Source: Actinomycetota bacterium
Lineage (GTDB): Bacteria; Actinomycetota; AC-67
Length of the DNA: 64,000 nucleotides
Assembly: GCA_041658565.1 (NCBI GenBank)
Contig: JBAZZY010000007.1
Location: 42,115 to 106,114 of the forward strand
Direction: 5' to 3'
In this document: positions 1 through 8,306 of the stretch, piece after piece
Numbering within the stretch: position 1 is the stretch's first letter
Layout: every line of letters begins with the position of its first letter
Translations under genes and position numbers: made by a program
Notes under the pieces: model-generated
Told to the model about the DNA's origin: nothing
Database searches by the model: none
The model's input: only the letters and a program-made list of their open reading frames with translations

Positions 1-845
1 ATCGACACCAGCGGATGATCCGGTGCCAGGTACTCGTGCTCGAAGTGGTCCAAGGCGGCTCCGGCAAAGCGGCCGTCGCGAAGCGCCGCCAAGAGCGGCT
101 CCTCCTGGGCGATGCCGTAGCGCGCTGTGTTGACGTAGTAGGAACCGGGGCGCACGCGCGCAAACTCCGCCTCCCCGATCATCCCGCGCGTTGCCGCGTT
201 CAACGGAGCGTGCACGCTGATGATGTCGGAGGCCTCCATCAGGTCACCGAGGTCGGCAATGGGCTCGATTCCGAGGGCACGGACGTCCTCGGCGGGAACG
301 AAGGGATCGTAGGCAAGAACGCGCGAACCGGTGGCCTGCAGGATCTTGGCGACCACGCGAGCGACCGCACCGAGGCCGACTAGACCGACGGTTGAACCGG
401 CGAGTTCGTGGCCCTTGTAGCGCTGCTGCGGAATGCGACCGTCGACGACCCAACGCCCGGCACGAATGTCGTCGTCGGCGGCGACGATCGAGCGGAGCAG
501 GGAGTACATGAATCCGATGGTCAGTTCCGCCACCGCGACCGCATTGCGGCCGGGAGTGCGAATGACGACGATGCCGTTGCGCGTCGCGGCGGCGACGTCA
601 ACGTTGTTGGGGTCGCCTCGGCAGACACCGAGGAACCGAAGACTCGACCCGTCGAGCACTTCGGCCGACAGGAAATCGGCCTCGACTATCAGGATCTCTA
701 CGCCCTCGAGCCTGGGAATGAGTTCATGGGCGGCGTGCAGCTTGATGGGAACCTGGTCGATCCAGGGATCTACGGTGACCTCGCCAAGCGACTCGAGAAT
801 CTTGAGTCCGGGGCCGGCGAGCGGGGCTAGCGACAGGATCTTCAT
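1..845 (-). CDS. D-2-hydroxyacid dehydrogenase family protein, C-terminus cut by window edge
   Basis: The frame is open from the ATG at 845 (reads MKILSLAPL) to the window edge, so about 281 residues are visible. It is an NAD-dependent D-isomer-specific 2-hydroxyacid dehydrogenase of the phosphoglycerate dehydrogenase type. A Rossmann segment GLVGLGAVARVVAK sits mid-protein, the conserved catalytic-arginine motif reads VNTARYGI, and the later AALDHFEHE matches the ALDVFExEP region, with H where V is usual. The catalytic His would lie beyond the window. The family reversibly reduces 2-keto acids; the substrate here is unknown. A second family member lies at 36191-37171. Family assignment is firm; specific activity is not. 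Confidence 0.85.
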   Translation of the reverse strand, partial: MKILSLAPLAGPGLKILESLGEVTVDPWIDQVPIKLHAAHELIPRLEGVEILIVEADFLSAEVLDGSSLRFLGVCRGDPNNVDVAAATRNGIVVIRTPGRNAVAVAELTIGFMYSLLRSIVAADDDIRAGRWVVDGRIPQQRYKGHELAGSTVGLVGLGAVARVVAKILQATGSRVLAYDPFVPAEDVRALGIEPIADLGDLMEASDIISVHAPLNAATRGMIGEAEFARVRPGSYYVNTARYGIAQEEPLLAALRDGRFAGAALDHFEHEYLAPDHPLVS

Positions 846-856
846 AGCGCGGCAGT

Positions 857-1438
857 TTACCGGGTCGGCGAATCGGTCGTGTCGGCAGGCCGATGTGCCG
901 CCTGCCGGTCGACGGCAAAGGCGATACACGAATCCCGCATAAGCGGCAGGGTCTTGAGCAACGCGCGCCGCATCCGATCGTCGATGTCGCGGGGCATGTC
1001 GTGGCCTATCGAAATGCGGTACACGTGAAACGCCGCCGCCAGCATGTCCGAAAGGTGAATGCAGCCGTCCGCGCGGGGAATGCGATCGCGAAGCAGACTC
1101 CGAATCCCGGGCGCCAAGATGTTGGCTCCGACCAGGGAATCCAGGGAGTCCAGCGCGCGCGGGCACACGGCGTAGGGCGCGCGCGCGATCTGCCCCGCCG
1201 AGGCGAGAATCGTGCCGCTCGGGTCCAGCCGCACCGCGACGCGGATTGAGTGGAAGTCGTCGTCCAGTTCGCAGATCAGGGTCGACCCGCCGTCATGCCG
1301 GTGCACCCGAGTTCGCACGTCACGGGCAAAGCGCGCCGGTTCCCGACCGACCCCCGCCGCAAGCCGCTCGTACTCCGCCGAAACTCCGGCGGAGCTTTCC
1401 GACGCGTCCGTCCATCGCGGTTCGAATTGTCCGTCCAT
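857..1438 (-). CDS. DUF2889-like protein
   Basis: 193 residues. The frame stays open upstream, but the ATG at 1438 (MDGQFEP) is preceded by an AGAAGGA ribosome site, and the extra upstream residues look non-coding. The motif order HRHDGGSTLICELDDDFH, then CPRALDSLDSLVG, then DGCIHLSDML matches the DUF2889 pattern as I remember it, in which a GC-T/I-HL motif is typical. No signal peptide or membrane segment is seen. DUF2889 proteins have no established function. It follows the divergent hydrolase at 1563 and lies 11 bp upstream of the dehydrogenase gene on the same strand, so the two may be co-transcribed. Confidence 0.7.
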   Translation of the reverse strand: MDGQFEPRWTDASESSAGVSAEYERLAAGVGREPARFARDVRTRVHRHDGGSTLICELDDDFHSIRVAVRLDPSGTILASAGQIARAPYAVCPRALDSLDSLVGANILAPGIRSLLRDRIPRADGCIHLSDMLAAAFHVYRISIGHDMPRDIDDRMRRALLKTLPLMRDSCIAFAVDRQAAHRPADTTDSPTR

Positions 1439-1562
1439 TCCCACCCGTCCTTCTGTATTCAGGCCGGCCGATGGTAGCGTGCCGGGCCGTGCGCGCGGCA
1501 GGCAGGACCCGACGCGCGCACGTCGAAGTGAATGCCCGAGAGCCGACGCACGGGAGGACGTA

Positions 1563-2927
1563 ATGCGAAACCGAATGCTCGCGCTGGTCGCGCTGGTCGC
1601 CGTGATCGCCACAACCGCGATCGCTCCGGCACAAGGCAACGACTACAGCGACCCGGACTACGCCGCCACCGACCTCAAGAACATGCAGCAGTCGATGGGA
1701 CGCAACGGCGAGCAAGTGAGCGATCCCGAGTTCTTCCTCCGCGTGCAGCAGGAGACGACCCAGCATCACACCGAGGCGCTCCTGGCACAGTTGCTTGACC
1801 CGACACACCCGGCGATCACCCCAGGAACCTTGGCCCCGGGGTGGGACACTGCGAACCCCGACTACTGGACGAAGTACCGCGAGATGAAGGCCGCGAACTT
1901 GGTTCGCGACGTCAAGTTCCGCGCGCGCACCGGCGCCGTGCTCAAGGGTCAGGTATGGCGTCCCGAGGGAACCGGACCGTTCCCGGTGATTTCGATCACG
2001 CCGGGAAGCGTTCAGGCGACGGCAACGATGTACTGGTGGGCGGCCGAGAACTTCGCCGAGCGCGGATACATGGTGTTCACGTTCGATGCCCAGGGTCAGG
2101 GCAGTTCCGAGACCTTCGGCCATGAAGACGACGACAGCGAGACGCCCACAGATGAAGGATTCCCCTCGCAGCAGGACATCGGTTTCCTGCACGCGACCGT
2201 CGACGCGGTCTCGTTCCTGCTGTCGACCCCGGACCTGCACTACAAGAACGCGTACGAGGAGAAGGACGCAGCCGCCCACAACGACATCTTCAATCCCTTC
2301 TGGGACCAGGTGCAGTACCTGCCCGACGACAAAGCGAACATCGGCCTGGCCGGGCATTCCTACGGAGCCCAGGGCGTCAGTTTCGCGCAGGACCCCGCGT
2401 ACAACACGGAAAACGTCGGCCACATCCGCACCGTCGTGGCGTGGGACAACCTCAATGCCGACTACACGCCGCACGTTCCTGCGATGGGGCAGAACGCCGA
2501 GTCCTTCGTGCAGCCCTCCTTCAACCCTCAACGGCCCGATCCTGAATCCAAGAAGACCGCGTTCGAGAAGTGGCGCGCGGCCGGAATCGACACCATGCAA
2601 GTCGCGACGCGCGCGGCGACGCACATGGAGTGGGCCTACGTCCCTTACGCGGTCGCGGCATCGAGTTGGGGCAACGCCATAGTCGATCACTACACGTGGG
2701 CGTGGTTCGATAAGTACCTGAAGAACGACCCCGACGCCGACGCGCGCCTTCTGACCAAGGCATACACGGCGCCCAGCAACGCGAGCTGCGGCGGCGAGGC
2801 GAACTGCTACTCGATCTACTACAAGAACGCGTACGCGTTCAAGAACTTGGATCGCACAGCGGACTACTACTGCGACGACGTCGCACACATCGTGAACTCG
2901 GACCCCTGCGCAGACACAGACTCCTGA
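1563..2927 (+). CDS. Secreted alpha/beta hydrolase
   Basis: 454 residues, exported. An N-terminal signal peptide (hydrophobic LALVALVAVIATTA, likely cut near APAQG, residue 25) is followed by a mature enzyme with the nucleophile elbow GHSYG (Ser about 266). A histidine in the C-terminal part (THMEW) is a candidate for the triad. The ATG at 1563 has a clear GGGAGGA Shine-Dalgarno site 5 nt upstream; an in-frame extension to 1212 lies antisense to the DUF2889 gene and is rejected. The substrate (ester, lipid or peptide) cannot be read from the sequence. It is probably followed by an independently transcribed peptidase gene at 2960. Confidence 0.85.
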   Translation: MRNRMLALVALVAVIATTAIAPAQGNDYSDPDYAATDLKNMQQSMGRNGEQVSDPEFFLRVQQETTQHHTEALLAQLLDPTHPAITPGTLAPGWDTANPDYWTKYREMKAANLVRDVKFRARTGAVLKGQVWRPEGTGPFPVISITPGSVQATATMYWWAAENFAERGYMVFTFDAQGQGSSETFGHEDDDSETPTDEGFPSQQDIGFLHATVDAVSFLLSTPDLHYKNAYEEKDAAAHNDIFNPFWDQVQYLPDDKANIGLAGHSYGAQGVSFAQDPAYNTENVGHIRTVVAWDNLNADYTPHVPAMGQNAESFVQPSFNPQRPDPESKKTAFEKWRAAGIDTMQVATRAATHMEWAYVPYAVAASSWGNAIVDHYTWAWFDKYLKNDPDADARLLTKAYTAPSNASCGGEANCYSIYYKNAYAFKNLDRTADYYCDDVAHIVNSDPCADTDS

Positions 2928-2947
2928 TACAGGGCTCTTCCGGCTGG

Positions 2948-2953
2948 TATACA
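2948..2953 (+). promoter_or_regulatory. Extended -10 box for a leaderless start
   Basis: TATACA preceded by TGG (an extended -10, TGnTATACA) ends 7 nt before the GTG at 2960. That places the predicted transcription start at the start codon, and no Shine-Dalgarno is present. No convincing -35 box is seen. Confidence 0.5.
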
Positions 2954-2959
2954 AGCGGC

Positions 2960-3667
2960 GTGAGAACGCCGCGCCCGACCATCGTCGCCGTCGGTGGACT
3001 GCGACCGCACGCCGCAGCGGTTCACCCGATCCTGGATTACGTGCTGAACCTGTGCGGAGTGGCCCGCCCCAGGGTGTGTTTCCTGCCGACCGCGAGCGGC
3101 GACGCGCTGGAAGCGATCGTGACGTTCCATGATCGTTTTCCGGCCGTACGTTGCGAACCAACGTACGTGTCGTTGTTTCGGCGCACGATCGATGACCTAC
3201 GCGCGCACCTGCTCGCGCAAGACGTGATCTTCGTCGGCGGGGGGAATACGGCCAACCTTTTGGCCGTCTGGCGCGCGCACGGCCTCGACGCGATCCTGCG
3301 TGAAGCATGGGAAACCGGCATCGTGCTTGCCGGCGGCAGCGCCGGCTCGCTGTGTTGGTTCGAGTGCGGCACGACGGACTCGTTCAACCTCGACCGGCTC
3401 GCGCCGCTCCACGACGGGCTGGGGTTCCTGCCCGGCAGTCACTGCCCGCACTACGACGGCGAGGTGCAGCGTCGGCCCCTGTACCACGCCCTGATCGCGG
3501 ATGGATTCCCCGAAGGCTACGCCGTCGACGACGACGCCGCGATCCGCTTCGACGGAACTTCGCCGGCCGAGGTCGTCAGCGCGCGCGGCGGAGCGACCGC
3601 ATACCACGTTGCGCGCGCCGAGGATGAGGTCGTCGAGACCCCGCTGCGCGCGCGCCTCCTCGGCTGA
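2960..3667 (+). CDS. Peptidase E / cyanophycinase-like serine peptidase (family S51)
   Basis: 235 residues, cytoplasmic (no signal peptide). The nucleophile motif LAGGSAGSLCW (Ser about 127) follows FVGGGNT, the arrangement of dipeptidase E and its relatives, which cleave Asp-X or beta-aspartyl dipeptides. The GHSH-type variability downstream reads GSHCPHYDGE. The start is GTG at 2960, just after an extended -10 box, so the message is probably leaderless. The length fits the roughly 230-residue PepE family better than the longer cyanophycinases. It could serve in peptide recycling. Family is well supported; substrate is not. Confidence 0.85.
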   Translation: MRTPRPTIVAVGGLRPHAAAVHPILDYVLNLCGVARPRVCFLPTASGDALEAIVTFHDRFPAVRCEPTYVSLFRRTIDDLRAHLLAQDVIFVGGGNTANLLAVWRAHGLDAILREAWETGIVLAGGSAGSLCWFECGTTDSFNLDRLAPLHDGLGFLPGSHCPHYDGEVQRRPLYHALIADGFPEGYAVDDDAAIRFDGTSPAEVVSARGGATAYHVARAEDEVVETPLRARLLG

Positions 3668-3694
3668 GGCGCGCGCCGGACCCACCCGGAACCG

Positions 3695-4846
3695 CTAAGA
3701 CCTCGCGATGATCATGCGCTGGATTTCGCTCGATCCACCGGCAATGCGCATCACGCGCACCAGGCGATACAGCCGCTCGACGACGTTGCCCTTCATGTAG
3801 CCGGCACCACCGAAGATCTGAACCGCGCGGTCCGCGACGCGCCCGACCATCTCGGTGGCAAACAGCTTCACCATCGAGATCTCCTTGAAGACATCCTCTC
3901 CTGCATCGGCCCGCTGAGCGGCGTCGTAACACATTGCCCTCGCGGCATAGATCTCCGTCTCGGAGTCGGCGATCATCCACTGGATGGCCTGGTTGTTGTA
4001 GATCGGCTTTCCGAAGGCGATCCGATCCTTGGCGTATTCCTTGGCGTGCTTGAGTGCCAGTTCCGCCATCCCGATCGACAGGGACGCCATCGTCAAGCGT
4101 TCGTTCCCGAGGAACTGCATCGCGTAGTAGAAGGCCTTGCCGGCTTCACCGAGCAAACTCGACTCGGGCACGAACGCGTCGTCGAAGAAGACCTCGGACT
4201 GGATGTCGTCCCCACCCATCGAGTGCTGGATCTGGCCGATGCGATACGCATCCTTGTCCACCAGGAACATCGAGTAGCCGCCGCCCTCTTCACCTTCGAC
4301 GCGCGCCATCACCTGCAGGAAGTCGGCGAAGGGAGCGTTGGAAATGAAGTGCTTGGACCCGTTGAGGATGAACCCGCCTTCGACCCTGCGAGCCATCGTG
4401 CGAATCGCCGCCAGGTCGCTGCCCGCATCGGGTTCGGTAAGCGCGATGCCGGTCGTCTTCTCACCGCGCATGAGCGGCAGGAGGTACTTCTCACGCTGCT
4501 CGGGGGTGGAGAGCGTCCCGATCATCTTGTTGGGACCGAAGGGCAACTCCCCCAACATCATCATGCACAGGTGGCTGTTGCCGCGCGCCACCTCCTCGCG
4601 GACCAGGCACATCTCGTACTCGCCGATGCCTTGGCCGCCGACCTCTTCGGGCATGAACATCGCGAAGAACCCGGCCTCAATCGACTTGAACATGACATCT
4701 TTGCAGATGTCGAACACCTCTTGGTCGACCTCGCCGCGCGCGAGAAGGTCGCGGTGCTTTTCTTCGAGCGGATGCACTTCGCGCTCAATGAACATCTTGA
4801 TGGCCGCGACGAGTTCGCGGATTTCCGGCTGAATGTTGTGGTGCAT
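3695..4846 (-). CDS. Acyl-CoA dehydrogenase (FadE-type)
   Basis: 383 residues. N-terminal helical domain, middle beta domain with ALTEPDAGSD, and C-terminal helical domain with RIAFGKPIYNNQA and QIFGGAGYMKG. FAD-dependent alpha,beta-oxidation of acyl-CoA thioesters. The position of the MCAD catalytic Glu near the C-terminus is Gly (RIAGGSSEI, about residue 370). A Glu is present instead in GNERL (about 249), the position used by isovaleryl-CoA and long-chain enzymes. Its ATG abuts the TAG of the upstream dehydrogenase gene with no gap, so the two are translated together and may form a heteromer. Last gene of the 7606-to-3695 operon. Confidence 0.93.
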   Translation of the reverse strand: MHHNIQPEIRELVAAIKMFIEREVHPLEEKHRDLLARGEVDQEVFDICKDVMFKSIEAGFFAMFMPEEVGGQGIGEYEMCLVREEVARGNSHLCMMMLGELPFGPNKMIGTLSTPEQREKYLLPLMRGEKTTGIALTEPDAGSDLAAIRTMARRVEGGFILNGSKHFISNAPFADFLQVMARVEGEEGGGYSMFLVDKDAYRIGQIQHSMGGDDIQSEVFFDDAFVPESSLLGEAGKAFYYAMQFLGNERLTMASLSIGMAELALKHAKEYAKDRIAFGKPIYNNQAIQWMIADSETEIYAARAMCYDAAQRADAGEDVFKEISMVKLFATEMVGRVADRAVQIFGGAGYMKGNVVERLYRLVRVMRIAGGSSEIQRMIIARS

Positions 4847-6001
4847 CTAGATCAACCCCAGTTCTCTTCCGATGATCAGCCGCTGGATCTGGTTCGTCCC
4901 GCCGCCGATCGGACCGAGCAGCGAGTCCCGAACGAATCGCTGCATATCGAACTCACGCAAGTAGCCGTAGCCGCCCATGACCTGCATCCCGTCGATGCAG
5001 ACCTTTCGCGCGGTTTCAGTCGTGTAGACCTTTGCTTGCGACGCCGCGAGGTTCACGCCGGGCATGTCGTTGGACTTCAGCCACGCGGCGTAGTACGTGA
5101 TGAACCTCGAGGTCTGCACGCCGATCGTCATGTCGGCCAGGATCTGCATGATCATCTGGTACGAGCCGATCTTCTTGCCGAACTGCTTGCGCTCCTTGGC
5201 GTAGCGGAGCGCGTCGTCGGTGGCGCGCGCCGCAATCCCGAGGAACTGCGCCGAGATCATGATGCGCTCGAGGTCGAGCTGCCTCATCAGTTGAATCCAA
5301 CCCTGATTGAACATCTCGGGTCCGCCCATGATGTTTTCCCTGGGCACGCGCACATCGTCGAGGAAGACCTCGAAGGCGCCGATGAGTTCGGATCCGATCT
5401 TTCCGAGCCGGCGGTAGCGAATACCCGGCGTGTCCATCGGGACCATGAAGATGGTCATCCCGCCGTACTCGCCACCGGGAGCGGTGTTGGTCGCAATCAT
5501 CATGTGTGTCGCGACGTCTACACCCGAGATCATGGTCTTCTGGCCGTTGATCACGAAGTCGTCGCCGTCGGCCACCGCGCGCGCCTCGATATGTACGGCG
5601 TCGGATCCGGCGTTGGGCTCGGTCAGAGCAAAACAACCACGAACCTCGCCGCGCGCGATGCGCGGCAGCCATTCGACCTTCTGCTCTTCAGAACCGTTCA
5701 AGTTGATCATCTCGCCGGCGAAGAATGCCGGCAGGATGAACACCGACGCGACAGCGGCGCTGCCGTACGCAAGTTCCTCCGCAGCGATGACGAACTCCAT
5801 CACTCCGCCGCCGGAGCCCCCGTACTTCTCAGCGAACGGCAGACCGAGCAGACCGGTCTCGACAACCTTCGGCGTTAGTTCAATCGGGTAGCGCTGCTCG
5901 TCGTCCAGACGGCGATCCAGATCCGGCGGGCACTCACGCTTGATGAAGTCGCGAATCATCTCGCGAAAGGCTTCCTGTTCCTTCGTAAAGCTGAAATCCA
6001 T
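4847..6001 (-). CDS. Acyl-CoA dehydrogenase (FadE-type)
   Basis: 384 residues, with ALTEPNAGSD (about 126-135), KQFGKKIGSYQ and QVMGGYGYLRE. As in its neighbour, the C-terminal catalytic position is Gly (LGPIGGGTNQIQR), while LDLERIM places a Glu at about residue 245, as in isovaleryl-CoA dehydrogenase. This suggests branched-chain, long-chain or sterol-type acyl-CoA substrates. The ATG at 6001 has an AGGAG site 5 nt upstream. It lies between the DUF35 gene (8 nt gap) and the second dehydrogenase (0 nt gap). Adjacent FadE pairs forming alpha2beta2 enzymes are known from actinobacterial steroid catabolism; that this pair does so is inference. Confidence 0.93.
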   Translation of the reverse strand: MDFSFTKEQEAFREMIRDFIKRECPPDLDRRLDDEQRYPIELTPKVVETGLLGLPFAEKYGGSGGGVMEFVIAAEELAYGSAAVASVFILPAFFAGEMINLNGSEEQKVEWLPRIARGEVRGCFALTEPNAGSDAVHIEARAVADGDDFVINGQKTMISGVDVATHMMIATNTAPGGEYGGMTIFMVPMDTPGIRYRRLGKIGSELIGAFEVFLDDVRVPRENIMGGPEMFNQGWIQLMRQLDLERIMISAQFLGIAARATDDALRYAKERKQFGKKIGSYQMIMQILADMTIGVQTSRFITYYAAWLKSNDMPGVNLAASQAKVYTTETARKVCIDGMQVMGGYGYLREFDMQRFVRDSLLGPIGGGTNQIQRLIIGRELGLI

Positions 6002-6009
6002 TGGCTCTC

Positions 6010-6447
6010 CTATTCAGGACGGAACTTCGGGAGTGCGAGCGGGGTGTGGAACGCGTCTTCGATGGGCTCGTCGAACCACACGCGAACCGGCATTCCGATT
6101 CGAACTTCTTCCACTGCGACGTCGGTGACGTTGCTGGTCAAGATGGGACCTTCGTCCAAGCGGATGTCGGCAAGGACGTACGGAACCCGGTCTGCGAAGG
6201 ACGGATGAAACGCGTGACGCACGACCGTAAAACTGAACACGGTCCCACAACCGGAGACGGCTTCCCAGACGAGATCCCGCGACCAGCATGACGAACAGCA
6301 AGGTCCGCCCGGGAGTTGGCGCGCGCCACAGGCCGTGCATCTCTGCACGCGAAGTTCGCCGACCAGCGTGCCCTCCCAGAACCCACGCGTCTCTTCGATC
6401 ACCACGGGCGTCGTTCCCACGACGAGTTCGGTCATGGTGTGGGACAT
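6010..6447 (-). CDS. DUF35 / OB-fold zinc-ribbon protein, partner of a thiolase
   Basis: 145 residues. An N-terminal rubredoxin-like zinc ribbon has Cys at about 37, 40, 51 and 54 (RCTACG, then CCSSC), followed by an OB-fold with the typical GTVFSFTVV strand. In known systems these proteins bind thiolase-fold partners and acyl-CoA; in the ChsH2-Ltp2 pair they are needed for retro-aldol cleavage of steroid side chains. The gene lies 1 nt downstream of the thiolase-like gene and 8 nt upstream of an acyl-CoA dehydrogenase. The start may be ATG 6447 or ATG 6435 (MTELVVG). Confidence 0.88.
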   Translation of the reverse strand: MSHTMTELVVGTTPVVIEETRGFWEGTLVGELRVQRCTACGARQLPGGPCCSSCWSRDLVWEAVSGCGTVFSFTVVRHAFHPSFADRVPYVLADIRLDEGPILTSNVTDVAVEEVRIGMPVRVWFDEPIEDAFHTPLALPKFRPE

Positions 6448-6448
6448 C

Positions 6449-7606
6449 TCAGCGCCCCCCCTTGGTCAGAACCAAAGTGGCGTGCGCCGCCTGGAACCCA
6501 CCGTGGCCCGACACCACGCACACCTCGGCGCCGGGCACTTGGCGCGCGCCGCATTCCCCGCGGATCTGGCGCACCCCTTCCGCCAAGTGGTTCCATCCCG
6601 TCATGTTCGCCTCCGAAAGCATCCCGCCCGAGGTGTTGGTCGGCAACCTCCCGCCGACCTTCAGGTTCCCGTCGAGTGCGAACGGCCCCGCCTCGCCCTT
6701 CTTGCAGAAGCCGTAATCCTCTACGGTGATCAGCACCGTGGACGTGAAGCAGTCATAAAACTGCGCTACGTCCACATCTTGCGGGCCGATGCCGGCCATG
6801 GCGTACGCGCGCTGCGAGGAGCGCGCGCCTGCGAAGTGCGTGTAATGCGCGGGATCCTTCAAGCCGTCAAGGTTGTGCCCCGCACCCATGCCGGCGACAA
6901 GCACCGGCGGCTTCGCCAGATCGCGCGCGCGCTCGGCGCTCGTGACGACGATGGCGACGCCGCCGTCGGAGGCCCCGATCGTGCAGTCCAGCACCCGCAA
7001 AGGCTCGGCCACCATGCGCGAGGCGAGGTACTGCTCCATCGTGAGCGGGTCGCGGTACATCGCCGCCGGGTTCATCGTGGCGTGATGACGGAACGAAACC
7101 GCCACCGCCCCGAACATCTCGTCGGTCACCGCGTACTCGTGCTTGTACCGCATGGCGCTGCGCGCTTCCATCACCGGACCACCGGCCATGCCGTAGGCGA
7201 TGTCGTCCGCCTGGCCCCGGCCCATCTGCGCAAGCCCGAACAGCATCGGCAAGCCGGTCTTGGCGTTCTCGCCGTAGACGCAGACGGCGACCTCGCACAG
7301 TCCGGCCGAGATGGCCATCGCCGCTTGTTGCACGAGCGTGATGGCGGTCGCCCCGCCGATGGAGATTGTTGAGAGGTAGTCGGTCTTCAGGCCGAGCATT
7401 CTCCCGAGCACGTGCCCGTGCAGAAGAAGTGGCTCAGAGAACTGCGGCTCGGTGAACAGGCCATCGACGTCATCTTTGGTTAGTCCGGCATCGGCCACGG
7501 CGTTGCGCACCGCCTCCGCCTGAAGGCTCCATGCGCTCCGCCCGGGGAGTTTCCCGAACGGCGTCGTCCCAACGCCGGCAATCGCAATCATGCCGGAGGT
7601 ACTCAT
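6449..7606 (-). CDS. Thiolase-fold protein (SCP-x / Ltp2-like lipid-transfer family)
   Basis: 385 residues with overall thiolase architecture: an N-terminal IAGVGTTPFGKLPGRS, QFYDCFTSTVLI in the second half, and C-terminal CVVSGHGGFQAAHATLVL. Where a degradative thiolase has its nucleophilic Cys (about residue 82) this protein has TISIGGATA, so it should not perform normal Cys-based thiolysis. SCP-x/Ltp2-type proteins with this change act as aldolases on branched or steroid side chains together with a DUF35 partner, and a DUF35 gene is the next gene. Aldol cleavage is therefore the leading inference. First gene of a four-gene operon; start ATG 7606, alternative ATG at 7591. Confidence 0.85.
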   Translation of the reverse strand: MSTSGMIAIAGVGTTPFGKLPGRSAWSLQAEAVRNAVADAGLTKDDVDGLFTEPQFSEPLLLHGHVLGRMLGLKTDYLSTISIGGATAITLVQQAAMAISAGLCEVAVCVYGENAKTGLPMLFGLAQMGRGQADDIAYGMAGGPVMEARSAMRYKHEYAVTDEMFGAVAVSFRHHATMNPAAMYRDPLTMEQYLASRMVAEPLRVLDCTIGASDGGVAIVVTSAERARDLAKPPVLVAGMGAGHNLDGLKDPAHYTHFAGARSSQRAYAMAGIGPQDVDVAQFYDCFTSTVLITVEDYGFCKKGEAGPFALDGNLKVGGRLPTNTSGGMLSEANMTGWNHLAEGVRQIRGECGARQVPGAEVCVVSGHGGFQAAHATLVLTKGGR

Positions 7607-7662
7607 GGCGGCGAGTGTAAAAGCGGGCGCGCGCCGGTGTCAGTTCTGCCCGCGTGAAGGCC

Positions 7663-7693
7663 AACAACAAAGCGAGGGCCCGAAGGCCCCCGC
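7663..7693 (-). terminator. Rho-independent terminator after the small secreted protein genes
   Basis: On the minus strand a stem (GCG, one mismatch, then GGGCC pairing with GGCCC around a four-base TTCG loop) is followed by the T-rich CTTTGTTGTT. It lies 17 nt downstream of the stop at 7710. Confidence 0.65.
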
Positions 7694-7709
7694 CATTGCG
7701 CAATCCGCT

Positions 7710-8180
7710 CTACGGAGCGCAGTTGTCCGCGTTGTGCTGCGCGAACCCCTGAGCGTCGGTCTTGTGCGCGGAGTTGTAACCGCCGCCGGAGTGATCGTAG
7801 AAGGCCGGGCCGTCCGAGTTACCGGCCACTCGGTCGTAACCGTCGAGGCAGGAGTCGCCGCCTCCGTCGTTGTCGCTGTCGCCGTCGATCTCGATGTAGC
7901 CGTTCTCGCTGCCACTGACAAGGCTAACGCTGACGGTCGCCTTGCCCTTAGCCGGGATCGGAACCGTCTTGCCGACAATGGTGCCGTCGTTGCAAACCTG
8001 CAGCGACCCACCGTTGTTGGTGCCGTTGGACTTCGCCGCAACGATCGTGCCGGTCGGGTTCACCGGGGTCACAGCCTCTCCCGCACAGGTCCCGGATGGC
8101 TCAGTCGCACCGGCCGAGCCGAACGAAAGCGCGGCGACAATCGCCGCGGTGAGACCAAGCGCCATTCTTGCCTTGCTCAT
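7710..8180 (-). CDS. Small secreted protein of unknown family (paralogue A)
   Basis: 156 residues with a signal peptide (MALGLTAAIVAALSFGSAGA). The mature part is rich in Gly, Asp and Asn, has four to five Cys, and carries the motif NGYIEIDGDSDN followed by CLDGYDRV. The same layout occurs in the next gene upstream (8307-8765), so the two are tandem paralogues. I recognise no known domain. The acidic DGDSDN stretch could bind a divalent metal; this is only a guess. A GGAGG site precedes the ATG at 8180, and a GGGCGA/TCGCCC hairpin lies just upstream of it (8195-8213), possibly affecting mRNA stability or translation. Confidence 0.75.
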   Translation of the reverse strand: MSKARMALGLTAAIVAALSFGSAGATEPSGTCAGEAVTPVNPTGTIVAAKSNGTNNGGSLQVCNDGTIVGKTVPIPAKGKATVSVSLVSGSENGYIEIDGDSDNDGGGDSCLDGYDRVAGNSDGPAFYDHSGGGYNSAHKTDAQGFAQHNADNCAP

Positions 8181-8306
8181 ACCTTGCCTCCTTCGGGCGA
8201 GAGAGCATCGCCCGTCGCTTCTCGATTGGGGGGGCGCCGGTTGCCGCCACCCGCTGTGCGTACCGCTTCAAATCAGTTCGCTCCTGCCCGCCGTTCTCCT
8301 TCTCAA

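Noticed and set aside
1320..3308. 662-residue minus-strand frame through the hydrolase and peptidase genes
   Set aside because: It lies antisense to two well-supported genes, has low-complexity Arg/Val-rich composition and no recognisable domain; a GC-skew shadow.
4046..5878. 610-residue plus-strand frame opposite the two acyl-CoA dehydrogenases
   Set aside because: Antisense to two clear enzymes; composition (His, Asp, Leu-rich) is that of a reverse-frame shadow.
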